DNA of 64,000 bases from JALEFZ01 sp039817415 (GTDB lineage Bacteria > Bacteroidota > Bacteroidia > J057). Of the stretch, positions 61,107 through 64,000 are shown in pieces. The notes under the pieces are model-generated. The model was given only the letters and a program-made list of their open reading frames with translations. It did no database searches and had not been told where the DNA came from. A program made the position numbers and the translations under genes. The DNA is taken from the NCBI GenBank assembly GCA_039817415.1, contig JBCBVV010000008.1, positions 117,741 to 181,740 on the forward strand. The letters are read 5' to 3'. The number at the start of each line of letters is the position of its first letter. Position 1 is the first letter of the stretch.

Positions 61107-62300
61107 ATGCAAAAATTACCTGTTACTGTATTATCTGGATTCCTGGGAGCAGGAAAAACAACCCTTCTCAATCATATCCTTCACAATAAGGAAGGCCTGA
61201 AAGTTGCCGTTATTGTCAACGATATGAGTGAGGTGAATGTAGATGCTCAATTTGTTGAGCAGCAGGATGTTTTGTCTCGCACGGAAGAGAAATTAGTGGA
61301 GATGTCTAATGGGTGTATTTGTTGTACCCTTAGAGAGGACCTGATGATAGAGGTTGAAAAATTGGCGAAGGAAGAACGTTTTGATTACCTCGTGATTGAA
61401 AGTACGGGTATTTCAGAACCCGTTCCAGTAGCCCAAACTTTTACCTTTGCAACGGAGGATGGCGACATTGATCTGACACGCTTTTCGCGTTTGGATACCA
61501 TGGTTACCGTAGTTGATGCCTACAATTTCTGGAAAGATTTTGATAGCCGTGATACCGTTCATCAAAGAGGATTGAATGACGATGGAGAGGATCAAAGAAC
61601 CATCGTAAACCTATTGACGGACCAAATGGAATTTGCCGATGTGATCTTGATTAACAAGACGGACTTGGTTAAGCCAGAAGAAGTCAAAAGTCTAGAAGCG
61701 GTTATCAGAAGCTTCAACACAGAGGCGAAAATTATTCATACTGTTCGTTCGCAGGTAGACCTAAAAGAGATCATTGATACTGGCTTATTTGACTTTGAGA
61801 AGGCTTCTGCTTCTGCTGGCTGGATCAAAGAATTGGAAGCCGAAGAGCATACACCAGAGACTGAGGAGTATGGTATTGGTTCCTTCGTCTACAGAGAAAG
61901 AAGGCCTTTTCATCCGGATCGCTTTTATAAGTACATCACGACCGGATGGCGTCCACAGATTCTGCGTTCCAAAGGACTTTTTTGGATTGCTTCAAGACCT
62001 GACACCGCCTGGAACTGGTCTCAAGCGGGGTATTCAGTAGAAGCCACCAAGGCTGGAATTTGGTGGGATAGCATGCCGTTTGAACAACGCATTCAGCATC
62101 CTGCATTCGTAGCCAACATGCAAGCTATCGAAAGTCGCTGGACACGAGAGTATGGAGACCGTACCCAGGAAATTGTCATTATTGGACAGGATATGGACGA
62201 ACCGAAGATTCGAAAGGAATTGGATGCTTGTCTGGTTACTGATCGCGAATGGGAAAAAGTGAAGAAGGGTCAGATTCTTAGAGATCCCTTCCCATCCTGA
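61107..62300 (+). CDS. COG0523 (CobW/ZigA-like) metal-chaperone GTPase
   Basis: A 397-residue G3E-family GTPase from the ATG at 61107; an in-frame TTG at 61089 lies inside the operator and is rejected. Walker A is GFLGAGKTT (residues 11-19), the metal-binding CxCC is NGCICC (C70, C72, C73), switch-type ESTGISEP follows, and the base-specificity motif is LINKTDLV. The C-terminal CobW_C domain includes FVYRERRPFHPDRF and GYSVEATKAGIWW. Family members insert or traffic zinc and related metals, especially under zinc limitation. The two palindromes upstream and the DUF1826 gene downstream support a Zur-type regulon. The client protein is not known. Confidence 0.92.
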   Translation: MQKLPVTVLSGFLGAGKTTLLNHILHNKEGLKVAVIVNDMSEVNVDAQFVEQQDVLSRTEEKLVEMSNGCICCTLREDLMIEVEKLAKEERFDYLVIESTGISEPVPVAQTFTFATEDGDIDLTRFSRLDTMVTVVDAYNFWKDFDSRDTVHQRGLNDDGEDQRTIVNLLTDQMEFADVILINKTDLVKPEEVKSLEAVIRSFNTEAKIIHTVRSQVDLKEIIDTGLFDFEKASASAGWIKELEAEEHTPETEEYGIGSFVYRERRPFHPDRFYKYITTGWRPQILRSKGLFWIASRPDTAWNWSQAGYSVEATKAGIWWDSMPFEQRIQHPAFVANMQAIESRWTREYGDRTQEIVIIGQDMDEPKIRKELDACLVTDREWEKVKKGQILRDPFPS

Positions 62301-62351
62301 TGTAAATCTAATCTATCCCTCGTTTCAATTTCTCACTTTCCTTGACATACA

Positions 62352-63020
62352 ATGAAAGAAGCATCTCTTACTTCCCATCCTACGCGCGATTTTCAAGCGA
62401 GCAATTGGGATGAAATGGGCGTCATTCGTGAGCCCAATTACAATCTTGTCCATTGGCCAAGGCCACAGGATGTTGCTATCACCAACTTCCTGGAATCCTT
62501 AATCACAAAAGATCCTCTTCCCCCTTCATTGAGGGAGACTTTAAAAGCGACTGAAGTAGCCGATCGCTTAAGGGATCATTTAGCTCCTTATGCTAGTGAA
62601 GGACAGAAGGAGGGATTTGAGCGATTATGTAAGGATGTCGGAGAATTGGCGGTCTCTTTTTCAAAATTGGCTTCATCACCAAGCTTAAGGACCACTTTCG
62701 CTCTGATCCAGAACGATATGTGTCGCTTGTTTCATACCGATGCCATCGAGTTAAGGCTCTTGTGTACGTATGTTGGACCTGGAACCTTGTGGGTGCCAGA
62801 TCAATTTGTCAATTGGGACAAAATGAATGAGCCCAGCAATGAAGCTAGGGTCAAAGACATGGCAGAGGTAAGGCAGTTTGCGCCATTTGAGCTAGGAGTT
62901 TTGAAAGGTGCTATGTACGATGCCAACAATGGGCAAGCTGTATTGCACAAAAGCCCTACGGTAACGGATCATAAAATTGTTCGTGCCTTGCTTAGGATTG
63001 ACAGCCAAGTAGCTTGGTAG
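62352..63020 (+). CDS. DUF1826 family protein
   Basis: A 222-residue cytoplasmic protein 51 bp after the COG0523 gene and on the same strand. It shows the family pattern: an N-terminal helical region, then MCRLFHTDAIELRLLCTYVGPGTLWVPD and a C-terminal segment KSPTVTDHKIVRALLRID; quoted here in part, the core is HTDAIELRLLCTYVGPG. The His/Asp in FHTD and a later His could bind metal, reminiscent of cupin or dioxygenase folds, but the reaction is unknown. DUF1826 genes are often found next to zinc-regulated COG0523 genes, which matches the context here. A terminator follows at 63071. Confidence 0.85.
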   Translation: MKEASLTSHPTRDFQASNWDEMGVIREPNYNLVHWPRPQDVAITNFLESLITKDPLPPSLRETLKATEVADRLRDHLAPYASEGQKEGFERLCKDVGELAVSFSKLASSPSLRTTFALIQNDMCRLFHTDAIELRLLCTYVGPGTLWVPDQFVNWDKMNEPSNEARVKDMAEVRQFAPFELGVLKGAMYDANNGQAVLHKSPTVTDHKIVRALLRIDSQVAW

Positions 63021-63061
63021 TAAAAGGTTGATATGCTCGATAAAGATTAACCAAGATATTG

Positions 63062-63104
63062 TTAAAAAAATAAAGTGCTACTCCAAAAAGGATGTAGCAC
63101 TTTA
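63062..63104. terminator. Bidirectional terminator between DUF1826 and lipoprotein genes
   Basis: A perfect 11-bp stem TAAAGTGCTAC / GTAGCACTTTA (63071-63081 and 63094-63104) with a 12-nt loop. On the minus strand it is followed by ATTTTTTTAAC. Confidence 0.88.
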
Positions 63105-63123
63105 TTTCATATATTTTTTATGC

Positions 63124-63819
63124 TTAGTTGGTGGCAGCAATATAAATGCATGCTGTTCCTATTGCGAGAGTACCGATACCAGGTGTTCCTACATAGGCAC
63201 CTCCTACATCGGAAAATACTAAGCTATTCGCACAGTCAGGATCAGAGAAACATATACTGCGAAGACAAGACACACATTCACCCCAACTCACATCCTCGTC
63301 CTCTCCTCCGTAGCATGAATCTGGAATATCGTTAGAGGGGCCAAAAGAGTTGCTCTTTGTGTCTATCTTCTCATAGGCTATCACCTTGGAATCTTTCAGC
63401 CAAATATCATCAACCTTTTTGTTTGTATTCCAATCATAAGTGCTGAGCTTACCCGCTTTAGTGAGTATTTCATATTCCCTAAAATCCTCAAAAATGATGG
63501 CATACTCAGAGTTTTGAGCGAGAAGATGTTGATTTGCTTCCGGAATTTTTACACCAAAAACAAATCCAAGTAGATTGCCTTCTTTATCCTCTAGTCGGAT
63601 ATTCATTACCTCAATTCCATCAATCTCCTCTACCCTAGCTTCCTTAAAATCGATTTCATACTCTCCTACATTAGAATGAATAAGATTATTGGATTCAAGA
63701 TATTGATGAAAGCTACTTAGCTTTTGGGAAGAGAATTCATCAAGCATTTCTTGATTTTGGGTGGTATCGCAGGATACAAGTAAGCCGACCAAGCAAAATA
63801 AAAATAATAGCTTTTTCAT
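63124..63819 (-). CDS. Lipoprotein with a Cys-containing, glycine-rich C-terminal segment
   Basis: A 231-residue lipoprotein; the signal peptide MKKLLFLFCLVGLLVSC has Cys17 as the lipidation site. The central domain (about 25-165) is charged and beta-predicted (EIDGIEVMNIRLEDKEGN), with no recognised family. After CYGGEDEDVSWGECVSCL the last 45 residues hold further cysteines and a hydrophobic glycine-rich stretch (GTPGIGTLAIGTACIYIA) that could insert into a membrane. The ending recalls small secreted peptides fused to a carrier, but no known bacteriocin or RiPP motif is present. It is tail-to-tail with the DUF1826 gene. Confidence 0.75.
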   Translation of the reverse strand: MKKLLFLFCLVGLLVSCDTTQNQEMLDEFSSQKLSSFHQYLESNNLIHSNVGEYEIDFKEARVEEIDGIEVMNIRLEDKEGNLLGFVFGVKIPEANQHLLAQNSEYAIIFEDFREYEILTKAGKLSTYDWNTNKKVDDIWLKDSKVIAYEKIDTKSNSFGPSNDIPDSCYGGEDEDVSWGECVSCLRSICFSDPDCANSLVFSDVGGAYVGTPGIGTLAIGTACIYIAATN

Positions 63820-63922
63820 TTTTCGAGTAGTTTTTGTGAGCCTCTACTTTGATTTGTGGCGTGTTCGAGAATAGTCGCCCTGAAGTGTGGTATTTGCCTG
63901 GCCAGGTTTAGAAATCAGAATT

Positions 63923-63940
63923 GCTATATCTAAATATAGC
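63923..63940. promoter_or_regulatory. Perfect 7-4-7 inverted repeat
   Basis: GCTATAT-CTAA-ATATAGC, about 105 bp upstream of the lipoprotein start on the minus strand, in AT-rich DNA. It could be an operator or a small hairpin; nothing else supports a function. Confidence 0.35.
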
Positions 63941-64000
63941 ATATGATTAATATACTCATCTTCTTATATCAAATATATTATATGTTTTTGTAAAGACAAA

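Overview
The window comes from the chromosome of a member of the Bacteroidota, possibly a saprospirian or cytophagalian relative; the rank below phylum is a guess. The evidence is family content: AraC-terminated hybrid two-component regulators, CUB/LamG-type secreted proteins, PD40 and SBBP propellers, proteins opening with a GIN..G..P(D/N)SSA.LD..S..KG.L.PRM module, Bacteroidota-type lipoproteins, and few Shine-Dalgarno sequences. A 100-N scaffold gap lies at 25121-25220.

Left part (1-29.9 kb): mostly cell-envelope and housekeeping genes. These are a multidomain peptidoglycan amidase, a PepX-like peptidase, a PD40 lipoprotein, membrane and TPR proteins, tyrS, a lamin-tail secreted protein, an orphan LytS-type histidine kinase and a haloalkane-dehalogenase-like lipoprotein. 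At 17-24.6 kb there is a compact signalling module: ECF sigma factor, membrane anti-sigma factor and a membrane-anchored TPR-CHAT protease. It is flanked by two genes that share an ECF-like promoter, suggesting a local regulon in which a periplasmic caspase-like protease could act on the anti-sigma factor. At 24.8-25.6 kb an intact tRNA-Ser(GGA) sits in an array of tRNA-derived tandem repeats, and the assembly gap lies inside it.

Central part (30-60.8 kb): the most unusual region. Three hybrid regulators (sensor, histidine kinase, receiver, AraC-type DNA-binding domain) alternate with five transcription units for secreted proteins. The secreted proteins combine a common N-terminal module, an SBBP beta-propeller or a beta-roll repeat fibre, and a C-terminal Lcl/DUF1566-like or S74 endosialidase-type auto-chaperone domain. 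Each of the five units has two 13-bp direct repeats 21 bp apart (two helical turns) ending 54-56 bp before its first start codon. I propose these as AraC-type operators that tie the units into one regulon. The fibre genes are mosaics of each other. One propeller+fibre cassette is tandemly duplicated with a 4.35-kb period, one gene fuses propeller and S74 domain in a single chain, one fibre gene carries 8-9-nt G tracts, and a degraded remnant of another member lies at 51.8-52.0 kb. Together this looks like a diversifying, co-regulated surface-fibre system.

Right part (60.8-64 kb): a COG0523 (CobW-like) GTPase and a DUF1826 gene lie behind two 7-1-7 palindromes resembling Fur/Zur-family operators, a likely zinc-starvation operon. 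A Cys-containing lipoprotein follows on the opposite strand.
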